Assembly: GCA_045531795.1 (NCBI GenBank)
Contig: JAZSET010000160.1
Location: forward strand, 1 to 47,910
Direction of reading: 5' to 3'
From: UBA4717 sp045531795
Lineage (GTDB): Bacteria > Bacillota > Clostridia > Oscillospirales > CAG-272
Length of the DNA: 47,910 nt
A program made the translations under genes and the position numbers. This document shows, one piece after another, positions 26,622-35,653 of the stretch. Below the pieces are notes generated by a model that saw only the letters and a program-made list of their open reading frames with translations, made no database searches and was not told where the DNA came from. Position 1 is the stretch's first letter. Each line of letters begins with the position of its first letter.

Positions 26622-29354
26622 ATGAGCAAATTACAAACAACACCAAAAAAGGCAAGAAATGGCGCAGGAGTACTCACGAAGATACTTACCTATGCATTAA
26701 ATGTCATCCTGACATTGCTTTTAATCCTGTTTATAACCGGAATTATAGTCGGTTGTACCTTTGCCGTATATATAAATCAGTATCTGGATCCCGAGATTGA
26801 CGAATCACTGCTTGCTGTGGGACAGAGCCTTACTTCAAAGGTTTATTACTATGATTACGAAGACCGTGAATACAGAGTCGGAGAAGCGGTTGAGATTGAG
26901 GATCAGAGACTTTACGGCGCACAGAACAATATCTGGGTCAGCTACACCGACATTCCCGAAAATCTTGTTGATGCATTCGTGTCAATTGAGGACCACCGTT
27001 TCTGGGAGCATAATGGAGTTGACTGGTACAGAACAGCAGGTGCTGTTGTTAACTTTGTAACCTCGTATACAGGCCGTTACGGCGGTTCTACAATAACACA
27101 GCAGTTTATCAAAAACTTTACAATGGAAAATGATGTTACAATCCAGCGTAAGGTTCAGGAAATCCTGCGTGCTTTGAACCTTGAAAAGAAAAAAGAAAAA
27201 ACAGAGATAATGGAAATGTATCTGAATACGATTTTCTTATCTCAGAACTGTAACGGAGTACAGGCGGCTGCATACACATATTTCGGCAAAGACGTGTCAG
27301 AACTGTCTCTTATAGAATGTGCGGCAATTGCGTGTATAACAAACGCTCCCACAAAGTATGACCCTGTTATAAACCCCGATAACAACAAGGAAAGACGAAA
27401 TACCGTTCTCGATATGATGCTCAAGTATGAGTATATAACAAAGGAAGAGTATGACGAAGCATACGACAAGGACCTTGAATTAAACTACAAGGGCCGTGCG
27501 GTTACAACTTCAAACACATCAAACAGCTGGTATACAGACGCGGTGATTGATGATGTTATTGACGCACTTGTGGAAGAATACGGCTTTACAAAAGAGTATG
27601 CCTCCAACCTTGTATGGACAGGCGGACTTCAGATATATACTCTTATGGACCCCGAGGTTCAGAAAACTCTTGAAGAGGCATACGAAAACGAAAATACTTT
27701 CCCGAAAGCAAACAATGCCATTCAGCCTCAGTCTGCGATGGTAGTAATTGATCCCAAAACGGGAGATGTTCTCGGACTTGTGGGTGCAAGAGGCGAAAAG
27801 ACAAGTAACCGTGTGCTTAACCGCGCAACGCATACAACACGCTCGCCCGGTTCATCAATAAAGCCGCTTTCAACTTACGGACCGGCACTTGAATATAATC
27901 TTATAACCTACGGAAGTGTGTTTGATGATGTTCCCGTTACCTTTAATGTAAAGGAATATACCGAAAAAGAGGTAGAAAAGCTTCCAAAGGATGAAAACGG
28001 AGAAACAGTATATCCCGATCCTACACCGTACCCGAAGAACTTACCTTATGTTTATAACGGACTTACAACAGTTCACGATGCGTTGCGTCGCTCGGTAAAT
28101 ACAGTTTCGGTGCGTATTCTTGATGAGGTCGGAATAGAAAATTCCTTTGATTTTGTAAAGAATAAGCTCCATATGGACAGCTTTATCGAATATGCAGAGG
28201 TCAACGGAAAGATTCTTTCGGATAAAACAGTATCTGCTCTTGCAATGGGCGGTATGACCTATGGTGTAACTGTCCTTGAGATGACAGCAGCATATCAGAT
28301 ATATGCAAATAACGGCGTATATAATAAGCCGAGAATGTGGGATAAGGTTGTAGACAGCCAGGGTAATGTAATACTTGAAAACAAGCCCGAAAGCGAAGTC
28401 GTTATGAGCGAGCAGAATGCCTCTATTATGGTAAAGATGCTCGAGGATGTTGTAAAGAGCGGTACCGCAGCAGATATAACACTCAAGAACAAGGTAAGTA
28501 CTGCAGGTAAGACCGGTACAACAAACGATGACTATGACCGTTGGTTTGTAGGCTTCACACCCTATTACGTATCAGGTATCTGGTTTGGCTACGATACCCC
28601 TCAGTCCCTTTATAATATACCCTCGAGTCCTACAACAAAACCCTGGGACAATATAATGACAAAGCTTCATGAGGATATTATTGCACAGGCAAATGCAGGC
28701 ACAGAGCCACTTCGTAAGTTTAGGCTTGCAGACGGAATTCAGACTGCTGAATACTGCAGGGATTCGGGCAAACTTGTGACCGAGGCGTGTTCACTTGACC
28801 CGAGAGGAAACCGTAAAGAAACAGGATACTTTACAAGTTCAACAGTTCCGACAGAGTATTGCGACTGTCATATACTTGTAGATTATGACAAGGAAACAGG
28901 CGGTGTTGTAATAAATGGTTGTCCAAAAGAAAATATTACAAAGGTCGGAATGATTCAGGCAGACAGAGTATTCCCCATTGATGTTACAGTTACAGACGCA
29001 CAGTATGTGTATAAGCCTCTGCCAAAGGGGCTCGAGCCCGGACTCTGGTGGGGTATTCCCTTCTTTGACAATATTATACCTGAGGGTACCTTTATCGGCA
29101 TAACAGACCTTAATGGCGGCAGACAGTTCAATGCAGCTTGTTATGAGCATTATACTTCAGACGGCGTTGTCGAACAGCCTGATGAGACTGAAGAAGATAC
29201 CGGCGACAGCAATTTCTTTGATGAAGAAGAACAGCGCGACCCCGACAATGAAGTGTTCGAAGACGAACCGGAAGACACGGAACGCGAGGCCGAGGATACC
29301 GAAGAGAAAGAAACAACAGCAGAAGAAGAAACAATGCCGTCGTGGCTTATGTAA
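26622..29354 (+). CDS. class A penicillin-binding protein (transglycosylase/transpeptidase)
   Basis: Polymerises lipid II and cross-links peptidoglycan at the outer membrane face. The 910 residues have one N-terminal membrane segment (about 24-50), a GT51 glycosyltransferase domain with catalytic EDHRFWEH (E123) and GGSTITQQFIKN, and a transpeptidase domain with SSIK (S411, K414), SVN (S491) and KTGTTND (K630). A long region and an acidic Glu/Asp/Thr tail (about 845-905) follow. The start at 26622 leaves a rather long 13-base gap to AAAGGA (26603-26608); an out-of-frame ATG at 26612 lies between. PonA/PBP1a-type overall. The terminator hairpin at 29368 follows. Confidence 0.95.
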   Translation: MSKLQTTPKKARNGAGVLTKILTYALNVILTLLLILFITGIIVGCTFAVYINQYLDPEIDESLLAVGQSLTSKVYYYDYEDREYRVGEAVEIEDQRLYGAQNNIWVSYTDIPENLVDAFVSIEDHRFWEHNGVDWYRTAGAVVNFVTSYTGRYGGSTITQQFIKNFTMENDVTIQRKVQEILRALNLEKKKEKTEIMEMYLNTIFLSQNCNGVQAAAYTYFGKDVSELSLIECAAIACITNAPTKYDPVINPDNNKERRNTVLDMMLKYEYITKEEYDEAYDKDLELNYKGRAVTTSNTSNSWYTDAVIDDVIDALVEEYGFTKEYASNLVWTGGLQIYTLMDPEVQKTLEEAYENENTFPKANNAIQPQSAMVVIDPKTGDVLGLVGARGEKTSNRVLNRATHTTRSPGSSIKPLSTYGPALEYNLITYGSVFDDVPVTFNVKEYTEKEVEKLPKDENGETVYPDPTPYPKNLPYVYNGLTTVHDALRRSVNTVSVRILDEVGIENSFDFVKNKLHMDSFIEYAEVNGKILSDKTVSALAMGGMTYGVTVLEMTAAYQIYANNGVYNKPRMWDKVVDSQGNVILENKPESEVVMSEQNASIMVKMLEDVVKSGTAADITLKNKVSTAGKTGTTNDDYDRWFVGFTPYYVSGIWFGYDTPQSLYNIPSSPTTKPWDNIMTKLHEDIIAQANAGTEPLRKFRLADGIQTAEYCRDSGKLVTEACSLDPRGNRKETGYFTSSTVPTEYCDCHILVDYDKETGGVVINGCPKENITKVGMIQADRVFPIDVTVTDAQYVYKPLPKGLEPGLWWGIPFFDNIIPEGTFIGITDLNGGRQFNAACYEHYTSDGVVEQPDETEEDTGDSNFFDEEEQRDPDNEVFEDEPEDTEREAEDTEEKETTAEEETMPSWLM

Positions 29355-29367
29355 AGTAATATAAGCG

Positions 29368-29401
29368 AAAATCACCTCATAGTATGTTATGAGGTGATTT
29401 T
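29368..29401 (+). terminator. terminator hairpin whose 3' arm contains the tspO ribosome binding site
   Basis: AAAATCACCTCATA (29368-29381), loop GTATGT and TATGAGGTGATTTT (29388-29401) form a perfect 14-bp stem with a T-run. The 3' arm includes GAGGTG (29391-29396), the only ribosome binding site for the next gene. Confidence 0.8.
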
Positions 29402-29402
29402 T

Positions 29403-29930
29403 TTGAAAAACAAATTAAAATGTTCTTTTAAAAATAAAATACGCAGTGAACTTTCCTGTATTGATTGGAAAATCGTTATTATCAGTGCGGTGGTTTGCCT
29501 TGTGCTCGGATTCATATCTGCAAGTATCGCGGGTAATTTCAGCTTGTACAGTACCTTGTGTCTTCCCGCATTTGCACCTCCCGCATTTGCTTTTCCCATT
29601 ATCTGGACTATACTTTACATTCTTATAGGGGCGGCAACGGGAATTGTGATATCAACAAAGGACAAATGTGTAGCAGTACAGAGAAGCAAGGGACTTTTGT
29701 ATTTTGCTGTAATGTTTCTCTTGAATCTTGCCTGGTCACCGATATTTTTCGGTGCAGAACTCTTTTTTATTGCCTTTGTAGTAATATGCGCTATGATAGC
29801 TCTTACATTTTTTGTGATTCTTTGTTACAGTAATATCAGTTTTATAAGTGCTGCCATAATGTTTATATACTGGCTGTGGCTCACATTTGCTGCCTACCTT
29901 AATTTGTCAATTATATTTCTTAATCCTTAA
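29403..29930 (+). CDS. tspO: TspO/MBR family membrane protein
   Basis: TspO proteins are five-helix membrane proteins that bind porphyrins and other hydrophobic ligands. The 175 residues show five hydrophobic segments, the family motif region LPAFAPPAFAFPIIWTILY and NLAWSPIFF. Several tryptophans usual in the first motif are phenylalanine here, and the N-terminus is about 20 residues longer than common. The start is TTG 29403, six bases after GAGGTG; the in-frame GTG at 29394 overlaps that site. The binding site lies in the 3' arm of the upstream terminator stem. No separate promoter is evident. Confidence 0.85.
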   Translation: MKNKLKCSFKNKIRSELSCIDWKIVIISAVVCLVLGFISASIAGNFSLYSTLCLPAFAPPAFAFPIIWTILYILIGAATGIVISTKDKCVAVQRSKGLLYFAVMFLLNLAWSPIFFGAELFFIAFVVICAMIALTFFVILCYSNISFISAAIMFIYWLWLTFAAYLNLSIIFLNP

Positions 29931-29946
29931 AAAACAGTTAAATATA

Positions 29947-29975
29947 TTGACAAAACTTAAAAAAAATAGTATACT
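29947..29975 (+). promoter_or_regulatory. promoter of the DUF4430-like lipoprotein gene
   Basis: TTGACA (29947-29952) and TATACT (29970-29975) with a 17-base spacer. The leader to 30060 is about 75 bases. Confidence 0.75.
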
Positions 29976-30059
29976 CTACATAGGAATTGAAGGCGGTGAT
30001 TGAGTTTGCTTTCAAATCAAGTATAATTAAAATTCCGCTATGCGGATACGGAGGTCGAA

Positions 30060-30809
30060 ATGAAAACAACAAAAATTGTAATTGCACTCACACTCGTTCT
30101 TGTAGCACTTCTTTCAATTTGCTCCTGCGGCAAAGAAGATGAAATTACAGCGGGTGATTTCAGTGTAAATGTAATAATCAGCTCTGATGAATACGGCACT
30201 CTTGCCGAGGGCGTTGTGGGTCTTGATGACGGTGCAACTGCACTCAGTGCTATAACAAAGTTCTGTGATGCAGAGGGTATTGAATATAAGCTTGACACTG
30301 ATGTTACATCAGTAAAGGCTCTTGGCGATTACAAAGAGGTTGAACGCCAGAAGCTGAGCTATTACTGGCAGTACACAGTTAATGGCAAGGAGCTTCCCGG
30401 CAGAGCAGGTGAAAATACTGTAAGCGAGGGCGATGAAATAAGATATAACTATACTTTCGTGCCTACAGGAGACTATGTAACTGTAAGCTTTGAAGCAGAG
30501 GGCGAAGTTATAGTTAAGGATACAGTAGTTGTTTTCGGTAAAAACGACACCGTTCTCGATTCTGCTCTTGACGCACTTAAGAGAACAGACTATGACTATG
30601 ATAAGTCAGCAGACGGAAAGAGACTTCAGTATGTAGATGACTATCTTGCAAAGGTAACTCCTACATATGACGAAAGCTGGACATTCACCGTAAATGGCAA
30701 GGCAGTTGCAGGAAATCCCGAGGCGGGTGATGTTCCTGTTGCAAACAAAGATAAGATAGTATTTACATTTGTAAGAGAAGACAAAGAACTCGCAGAAACA
30801 AACGCATAA
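30060..30809 (+). CDS. lipoprotein with two DUF4430-like domains
   Basis: The 249 residues begin with a lipoprotein signal (hydrophobic to about 20, then SICSCGKE, with lipidation most likely at C24). Two similar domains follow. Each ends with a WQYTVNGK/WTFTVNGK strand and a later GDEIRYNYTF/KDKIVFTF strand, the DUF4430 pattern related to the C-terminal domain of intrinsic factor/transcobalamin. It would sit on the outer membrane face and may bind a ligand or partner, but no cobalamin function can be claimed. Start ATG 30060 after CGGAGG. It has its own promoter and terminator. Confidence 0.75.
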   Translation: MKTTKIVIALTLVLVALLSICSCGKEDEITAGDFSVNVIISSDEYGTLAEGVVGLDDGATALSAITKFCDAEGIEYKLDTDVTSVKALGDYKEVERQKLSYYWQYTVNGKELPGRAGENTVSEGDEIRYNYTFVPTGDYVTVSFEAEGEVIVKDTVVVFGKNDTVLDSALDALKRTDYDYDKSADGKRLQYVDDYLAKVTPTYDESWTFTVNGKAVAGNPEAGDVPVANKDKIVFTFVREDKELAETNA

Positions 30810-30813
30810 ACAG

Positions 30814-30844
30814 TTTCTCCGCTCACTTTTGGTGGGCGGAGAAA
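30814..30844 (+). terminator. terminator after the lipoprotein gene
   Basis: TTCTCCGCTCAC (30815-30826) pairs with GTGGGCGGAGAA (30832-30843), including one G-U pair, with a T-rich tail (AATTTGTTTT). Confidence 0.75.
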
Positions 30845-30872
30845 ATTTGTTTTAAGAATATACAAGATAAAC

Positions 30873-30901
30873 TTGACAAAGGTATAAAAAATCTGTATAA
30901 T
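30873..30901 (+). promoter_or_regulatory. strong consensus promoter of the aldolase gene
   Basis: TTGACA (30873-30878) and TATAAT (30896-30901), 17-base spacer, match the consensus exactly. The leader holds hairpins GCATA/TATGC and GGCGAA/TTCGCC (30939-30956) before the start. Confidence 0.85.
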
Positions 30902-30981
30902 ATTTGTTGGAAGTAAAAGCATAAAAATATGCGAAGCGGGCGAAAGCAAATTCGCCTGATAAGAAAGGAATGGTAATAAAA

Positions 30982-31845
30982 ATGTTAGTATCGGCAAAGG
31001 AAATGCTACTCAAGGCTAAAGAGGGTAAGTATGCTGTAGGTCAGTTCAATATCAATAACCTTGAATGGACTAAGGCTATACTCCAGACAGCACAGGAAAA
31101 CAACTCTCCTGTAATACTCGGTGTATCTGAGGGTGCAGGTAAGTATATGTGCGGATACAAGACCATTGTTGGTATGGTTGAGGGTATGATTGAAGGTCTC
31201 GGTATTACTGTACCTGTAGCACTTCATCTTGACCACGGCAGCTATGAGCACGCTTTCAAGGTAATTGAAGCAGGATTTTCTTCTGTAATGTTTGATGGCT
31301 CACATTATGCTATCGATGAAAACATCGAAAAGACAAAGGAAATAATCAAGTATGCACACGATAAGGGCATCTCTGTTGAAGCAGAGGTTGGTGCTATCGG
31401 CGGTGAAGAAGACGGCGTTGTCGGCGGCGGCGAGGTTGCTGATGTTAACGAATGTAAGATGATCGCTGATCTTGGTGTTGATATGCTCGCAGCAGGTATC
31501 GGTAACATTCACGGAAAGTACCCCGAAAACTGGGCAGGACTTCGTTTTGATGTTCTTGAAGAAATCTCCAAGGCTACAACTCCTATGCCTTTAGTTCTTC
31601 ACGGTGGTACAGGTATTCCGGAAGATATGATTAAGAAAGCAATTTCACTTGGTGTATCCAAGATAAATGTAAATACAGAATGTCAGCTTGCATTTGCAGC
31701 AGCAACAAGAAAGTATGTAGAGGCAGGCAAGGATCTCCAGGGCAAGGGCTTTGACCCCAGAAAGCTTCTCGCTGACGGCGTTGAAGCAATCAAGGCAACT
31801 GTTAAGGAAAAGATGGAACTCTTCGGTTCTGTAAACAAGGCTTAA
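30982..31845 (+). CDS. fba: class II fructose-bisphosphate aldolase
   Basis: Zinc-dependent reversible cleavage of fructose-1,6-bisphosphate to dihydroxyacetone phosphate and glyceraldehyde-3-phosphate. The 287 residues show YAVGQFNINNLEW, the zinc-ligand region LHLDHGSYE, EAEVGAIGGEED, GNIHGKYPENW, and LVLHGGTGIPED with KINVNTE near the end. I prefer ATG 30982 (MLVSAKEML, usual for the family) although AAAGGA (30964-30969) is 12 bases upstream; in-frame ATG 30970 directly abuts that site. Codon use is highly skewed like PFOR, and the promoter is perfect, both fitting high expression. Confidence 0.95.
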   Translation: MLVSAKEMLLKAKEGKYAVGQFNINNLEWTKAILQTAQENNSPVILGVSEGAGKYMCGYKTIVGMVEGMIEGLGITVPVALHLDHGSYEHAFKVIEAGFSSVMFDGSHYAIDENIEKTKEIIKYAHDKGISVEAEVGAIGGEEDGVVGGGEVADVNECKMIADLGVDMLAAGIGNIHGKYPENWAGLRFDVLEEISKATTPMPLVLHGGTGIPEDMIKKAISLGVSKINVNTECQLAFAAATRKYVEAGKDLQGKGFDPRKLLADGVEAIKATVKEKMELFGSVNKA

Positions 31846-31857
31846 TTCAGTAAGTAC

Positions 31858-31890
31858 AAAAAACGGTGCGGAAATTTCCGCACCGTTTTT
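31858..31890. terminator. bidirectional terminator between fba and the pyrophosphatase-like gene
   Basis: AAAACGGTGCGG and CCGCACCGTTTT around the loop AAATTT form a 12-bp stem with T-runs on both strands. It covers the ends of both convergent transcripts. Confidence 0.85.
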
Positions 31891-32254
31891 ATATTGCTTC
31901 AATTATTGTATTATAGTATTTTTCCTGAAAAGACACTGACTCTGCCATTTCTTTATCCGTAAAACTCATGCCGTCGGGAGCCCCGATAAGCTTATCTTCA
32001 ACATCGTTTGCTCTGTGTGCAATCCCGATTATGCGCACACGGCATTTATCAACCGGCTCTTGTATTCCGAGCACATACACATCAAGCTCTTCGCCGTCAC
32101 CGCCTATAACCCCGGGGATAAATCCGTAGTTTATGGGATAGTGAAGATCGTAGTCCTTTTTGTGATGTACGTATCCGACAGGTCTGTCTATCTCAACATC
32201 TACAAGCTTACCGAGATAGCCTCTTACCTGTGTTTTTCTTTCTTCGAATGTCAT
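31889..32254 (-). CDS. short inorganic-pyrophosphatase-like protein
   Basis: The 121 residues resemble family I soluble pyrophosphatase: YPINYGFIPG and DGEELDVYVLG align with the region that carries the active-site aspartates. Two differences stand out. The DxDxxD signature reads DGEELD, with Glu at the central Asp, and the protein stops about 50 residues before the usual C-terminus, just after FQEKYY, losing the late active-site lysine region. It may be a reduced enzyme or a protein with another substrate. Start ATG 32254 with GAGAGGAAAG upstream; it follows murD by 19 bases, so the two are probably co-transcribed. Confidence 0.75.
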   Translation of the reverse strand: MTFEERKTQVRGYLGKLVDVEIDRPVGYVHHKKDYDLHYPINYGFIPGVIGGDGEELDVYVLGIQEPVDKCRVRIIGIAHRANDVEDKLIGAPDGMSFTDKEMAESVSFQEKYYNTIIEAI

Positions 32255-32273
32255 AATCTTTCCTCTCGGACTC

Positions 32274-33695
32274 TTAAAAACTTTTTACTATGTCTTTAAA
32301 GCGGTTGCCTCTTTCTTCAAAGTTTCTGAATTTGTCAAAGCTTGCCGAGGCAGGAGTCAACACCACAGCCTCACCGCTGAGAGCGATGCTTCTAGCGCAT
32401 TCAATTGCTTCTTTGAAATCGTCAATCATATGTATTTCGGGAGTAAATGTACGGGCATACTCACATTCTTCAATAGCCTTTTTTATTTTCGGGGCTGTTG
32501 CTCCTGTGAGCACTACTGCGCGCGTATGCTTGCATACACAGTCGCCCATAACATCATAGGGAATATTTTTGTCATATCCACCCATTATGGCAATTACTTT
32601 TTTGACTTTAAAGGCTTCGAGTGCTGCCATAGTACGGGAGGGGCTTGAGTCTATTGAGCTGTTGTAATAATTTACACCGTTTATCTCACGCACAAATTCG
32701 CATCTGTGTTCAACACCACTAAAGCTGCAGGCAATCTTCTTAAATACAGATGTGTCTGTTTTGCCGTAAAGCAGGGCAATAGCAGCCATATAGTTCTGGA
32801 CATTGTGTCTGCCCGGAATAATTATGTCGCTTTCATTCATAATAAATGTGTCAGAGCCGTCTTTCTCCCTCACAAAAATCTGCTCGTTTTTCGTGTACAC
32901 TACGAGATGATTTCCGGGGATATCTTTTACATCACCTGATGTAAAAAAGCGGATTTCGGGACCAATAGACGCGTCCTTTGCCATTTCACGGGTAATGTCA
33001 TTTTCATAATTAAGAACGAGCACACCCTCGTCCATATAGGAGAATATACGGCGTTTTGAGTCTATGTATTCATCATAGTCCGTGTGCCAGTCAAGGTGAT
33101 TCGGGGAAACATTTGTGATAATTGCACCGTCCGGTCTTCCTTCCATTGCGTGAAGCTGGAAGCTTGAAAGCTCAAGCACCGCAGTATCGGTATTTTGTAT
33201 TTCCTTAACCTGTGCCAATAAGGGCTTCCCGATATTTCCGCCTACATATATTTTTTTGTCTGTGTTTTTATAATGCTCACTCAGCATAAGGTAAATGAGA
33301 GTAGTGGTTGTGGTTTTGCCGTCGCTTCCTGTTATTGCAAACTTTTCACAGTCAGAGAGCGCAAAGAAAAGTTCCATTTCCGAGGTTAGTACAGAGCCGT
33401 TTTCGACTGCTTTGGGAAGAGCTCCCGCATCTTTTCTTATACCGGGGGCTTTTATTATAATATCCTCATCAAAAAAGTCAAGGTACTTTTCTCCAAGATA
33501 TAATTTTACATTTTTCTTTTCAAGCTTTTCTATAAATTCAGGGTCGAATTTGTCGTAAGTTTTCTTATCGTGACCCGTTACAATTGCCCCTGCCTCTGTC
33601 AGAAAATCTATAAGCGGGGTGTTGGAAATTCCAAGACCTACAAGGGCAATTCTTTTGCCGTTTACATAGCTTAAGAATTTTTCGATTTTATTCAA
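32274..33695 (-). CDS. murD: UDP-N-acetylmuramoylalanine--D-glutamate ligase
   Basis: Adds D-glutamate to UDP-MurNAc-L-Ala in the cytoplasm. The 473 residues have the three Mur ligase domains: Rossmann-like N-terminus (RIALVGLGISNTPLI), ATPase domain with P-loop GSDGKTTT (123-130, where the family more often has GTNGKTTT), SPNHLDWH, and a C-terminal domain with VVLTPASASFDKF. The start is TTG 33695 behind AGAGGAT, the only well-placed initiation site. It follows the exonuclease fusion by 66 bases. Confidence 0.95.
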   Translation of the reverse strand: MNKIEKFLSYVNGKRIALVGLGISNTPLIDFLTEAGAIVTGHDKKTYDKFDPEFIEKLEKKNVKLYLGEKYLDFFDEDIIIKAPGIRKDAGALPKAVENGSVLTSEMELFFALSDCEKFAITGSDGKTTTTTLIYLMLSEHYKNTDKKIYVGGNIGKPLLAQVKEIQNTDTAVLELSSFQLHAMEGRPDGAIITNVSPNHLDWHTDYDEYIDSKRRIFSYMDEGVLVLNYENDITREMAKDASIGPEIRFFTSGDVKDIPGNHLVVYTKNEQIFVREKDGSDTFIMNESDIIIPGRHNVQNYMAAIALLYGKTDTSVFKKIACSFSGVEHRCEFVREINGVNYYNSSIDSSPSRTMAALEAFKVKKVIAIMGGYDKNIPYDVMGDCVCKHTRAVVLTGATAPKIKKAIEECEYARTFTPEIHMIDDFKEAIECARSIALSGEAVVLTPASASFDKFRNFEERGNRFKDIVKSF

Positions 33696-33761
33696 AATAT
33701 CCTCTTTTCTGCCTTGCTTTCAGGGCGTTTTACTACAGTATATGTTTATACGGAATATTCG

Positions 33762-35102
33762 TTATATTTCTTCGCTCTTAAGTGCCTTGAGGGCAAAATA
33801 TACGCTGACATTTGCTTCGGCATCGCAAAAGGCTCTGTGAGCCTCCGTCTGTTTTATTCCGAAAAGTTCGCTTAAATATTCAAGTCTGATTTTTTGCCAG
33901 CCGTATTTGTCTTTTAATCGTGCCGCATAGTCGCAGGTGTCAAAATATTTGTTTTTGAACTCGATGCCACATCTTGCGCACACTCTGCAGATAAAGGGCA
34001 GGTCACTTGATTTAATGCTGTGACCTACAAGGATTGAGTCGCCTGCAAATTCTACAAATTTTTTTACTACTTCATCTACACCCGGCTTGTCCGCTACCAT
34101 TTCGTCCGTGATATGGGTAAGCTTGACAACATGTGGAGTAATACTGCGGCCGGGGTTTGCAAGCATTGAAAATCTGTCTGTGATAACACCGTTTTCAACC
34201 TTTACCGCGCCGATTTCCATAATCTCAGAGGGAGCATCGCCGTTGGCTGCGCCGAATGAGCCTGTTGTTTCAATATCAAGTGCGACAAAGGAGTCGAAGT
34301 CAGGCTCCTTTATTTCGTGCAATACTGTGGTGTACGAAGACGATCTGACATAAAAATCTATGTTCATAAGCTTCAGCTGGTCGAGAGTTCTGAGGAACGA
34401 GTCCTCGTCACAGTGAAGCACGATGTCTCCCTGACCTGAAGCATTGTCAAGGGTGCGTACAACACCCGGGAGTCTGCCGTTTGCCGCTTTGACTATTGAT
34501 TCCTTGAAGTTTATTACATCCTCAATAGACAATGTTTCAAAATATTTTGCAAGAAGAACAGGGGCAAGGCTTTGAGAGGTGGTCTCAATTGATGAAATAT
34601 CAACTGCCGTACGGCCTATTTTTTCGATTATTGCGTTTTTTGTTCCCGTTGTCAGCGTTGTTGCATCAATCCACTTTTTTTCTATAAAAGCGGGACTTTC
34701 AAATACCGATTCTGCGTGGGAGCCGAGTATTTTTGCATTTTCATAGAAAAACGCGGCGATTGAGGCAAGTACCTTTTTGTGCTTTTGAGTCTTATGAAGA
34801 GAAAGACTTTCATCAATTGCCGCAAGAGGGGTATCCACAAGTGCCAGAAGTTGCATCAGGGAGAATTTTGCCTCCTCTAAAGGCATACTGTAGACATTTA
34901 TTGCCTCTCTGAGACTGTTTTCAAGCTCGCTTTTCAGTTTCAGCAGCATTTTTTTGTCTTTAGATGCTTTTGCGGGATTTTCTGCGTAGTCGTAATCTGT
35001 AAAGGGCTTCGTTTCACGCAGCACATACTGTCTTACTTCGTCGAAATTATCTATACTGATTTTCCCGGGCTTGCGGGAAACCTTGATCTCTGCTTTTTTC
35101 AT
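33762..35102 (-). CDS. DnaQ-like 3'-5' exonuclease with an unusual N-terminal domain
   Basis: The C-terminal 175 residues form a DEDDh exonuclease: DIET (D276, E278), the ExoII Asp in GHSIKSSDLPF (D367) and HRAFCDAE (H422, D427). This pattern is shared with DnaQ and the PolC proofreading domain. The first 270 residues are different. Residues about 15-115 include KDKKMLLKLKSELENSLRE, MPLEEAKFSLMQLLALVDTP and AAIDESLSLHK, which resemble the phage DUF1351 family by eye, followed by a helical segment with an FETLSIEDVINFKESI stretch. Fusion of such a domain with a DEDDh nuclease is not one I know. It starts at ATG 35102 and has its own promoter; murD and the pyrophosphatase-like gene follow. Confidence 0.8.
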   Translation of the reverse strand: MKKAEIKVSRKPGKISIDNFDEVRQYVLRETKPFTDYDYAENPAKASKDKKMLLKLKSELENSLREAINVYSMPLEEAKFSLMQLLALVDTPLAAIDESLSLHKTQKHKKVLASIAAFFYENAKILGSHAESVFESPAFIEKKWIDATTLTTGTKNAIIEKIGRTAVDISSIETTSQSLAPVLLAKYFETLSIEDVINFKESIVKAANGRLPGVVRTLDNASGQGDIVLHCDEDSFLRTLDQLKLMNIDFYVRSSSYTTVLHEIKEPDFDSFVALDIETTGSFGAANGDAPSEIMEIGAVKVENGVITDRFSMLANPGRSITPHVVKLTHITDEMVADKPGVDEVVKKFVEFAGDSILVGHSIKSSDLPFICRVCARCGIEFKNKYFDTCDYAARLKDKYGWQKIRLEYLSELFGIKQTEAHRAFCDAEANVSVYFALKALKSEEI

Positions 35103-35137
35103 CTGGGACAGGGCTCCTTTTTACAAATCTAAAATAA

Positions 35138-35166
35138 AGTATAACATACCTATACTATTTTTGCAA
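35138..35166 (-). promoter_or_regulatory. promoter for the exonuclease-murD run
   Basis: On the minus strand TTGCAA (35166-35161) and TATACT (35143-35138) are 17 bases apart, 35 bases before the start codon. Confidence 0.65.
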
Positions 35167-35248
35167 TAGACTGGCGTTATTTTTGAGTAAAAAGTGTCAA
35201 AGCCGTCAATGATAACTACAGATAATTAAGTTTAGTCGGAGTGTTTGT

Positions 35249-35653
35249 ATGGTGTCTTTTGGCGAGAATGTCCTGGTGTGGGAAATTGGTGCGATTTTAT
35301 ACGGTTTTATCGAGATACTCTGGAGAGGATACACCCATTGGAGTATGCTAATAACGGGAGGGCTGTGTCTCTTGATTATTTACAAGGTAGCATCCTGCAA
35401 AAGTAAGCTTTTGTCAAAAGCATTTATTTGTATGCTGCTTATAACGGCTGTAGAGCTTTTTGTGGGTATTATTGTAAATATAATATTAAAGCTTGATGTG
35501 TGGGACTACTCTTTGCTTCCGTTCAATTTTCTGGGACAAATATGTTTAAGATACAGCCTTTTTTGGTTAATACTTTCTGTACCTGCGATACTTTTGTGTC
35601 AAAAAATTAAAAGACTTTTTGCTTATTCAGGTGAAAATTCGGCAATTTCATAA
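35249..35653 (+). CDS. CmpB-type putative ABC-transporter membrane protein
   Basis: The 134 residues contain four hydrophobic segments and the family pattern VWDYSLLPFNFLGQICLRYS followed by W, typical of the short integral membrane family annotated as putative ABC transporter type IV (CmpB). No ATPase partner lies nearby and the function is unproven. The start is ATG 35249 after CGGAGT. The last 31 bases overlap the convergent comEC gene. Confidence 0.75.
   Translation: MVSFGENVLVWEIGAILYGFIEILWRGYTHWSMLITGGLCLLIIYKVASCKSKLLSKAFICMLLITAVELFVGIIVNIILKLDVWDYSLLPFNFLGQICLRYSLFWLILSVPAILLCQKIKRLFAYSGENSAIS

Noticed and set aside
26612..26800. 62-codon frame starting just before the penicillin-binding protein gene
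   Set aside because: It overlaps the start of a well supported long gene in another frame and its ATG is too close to the ribosome binding site.
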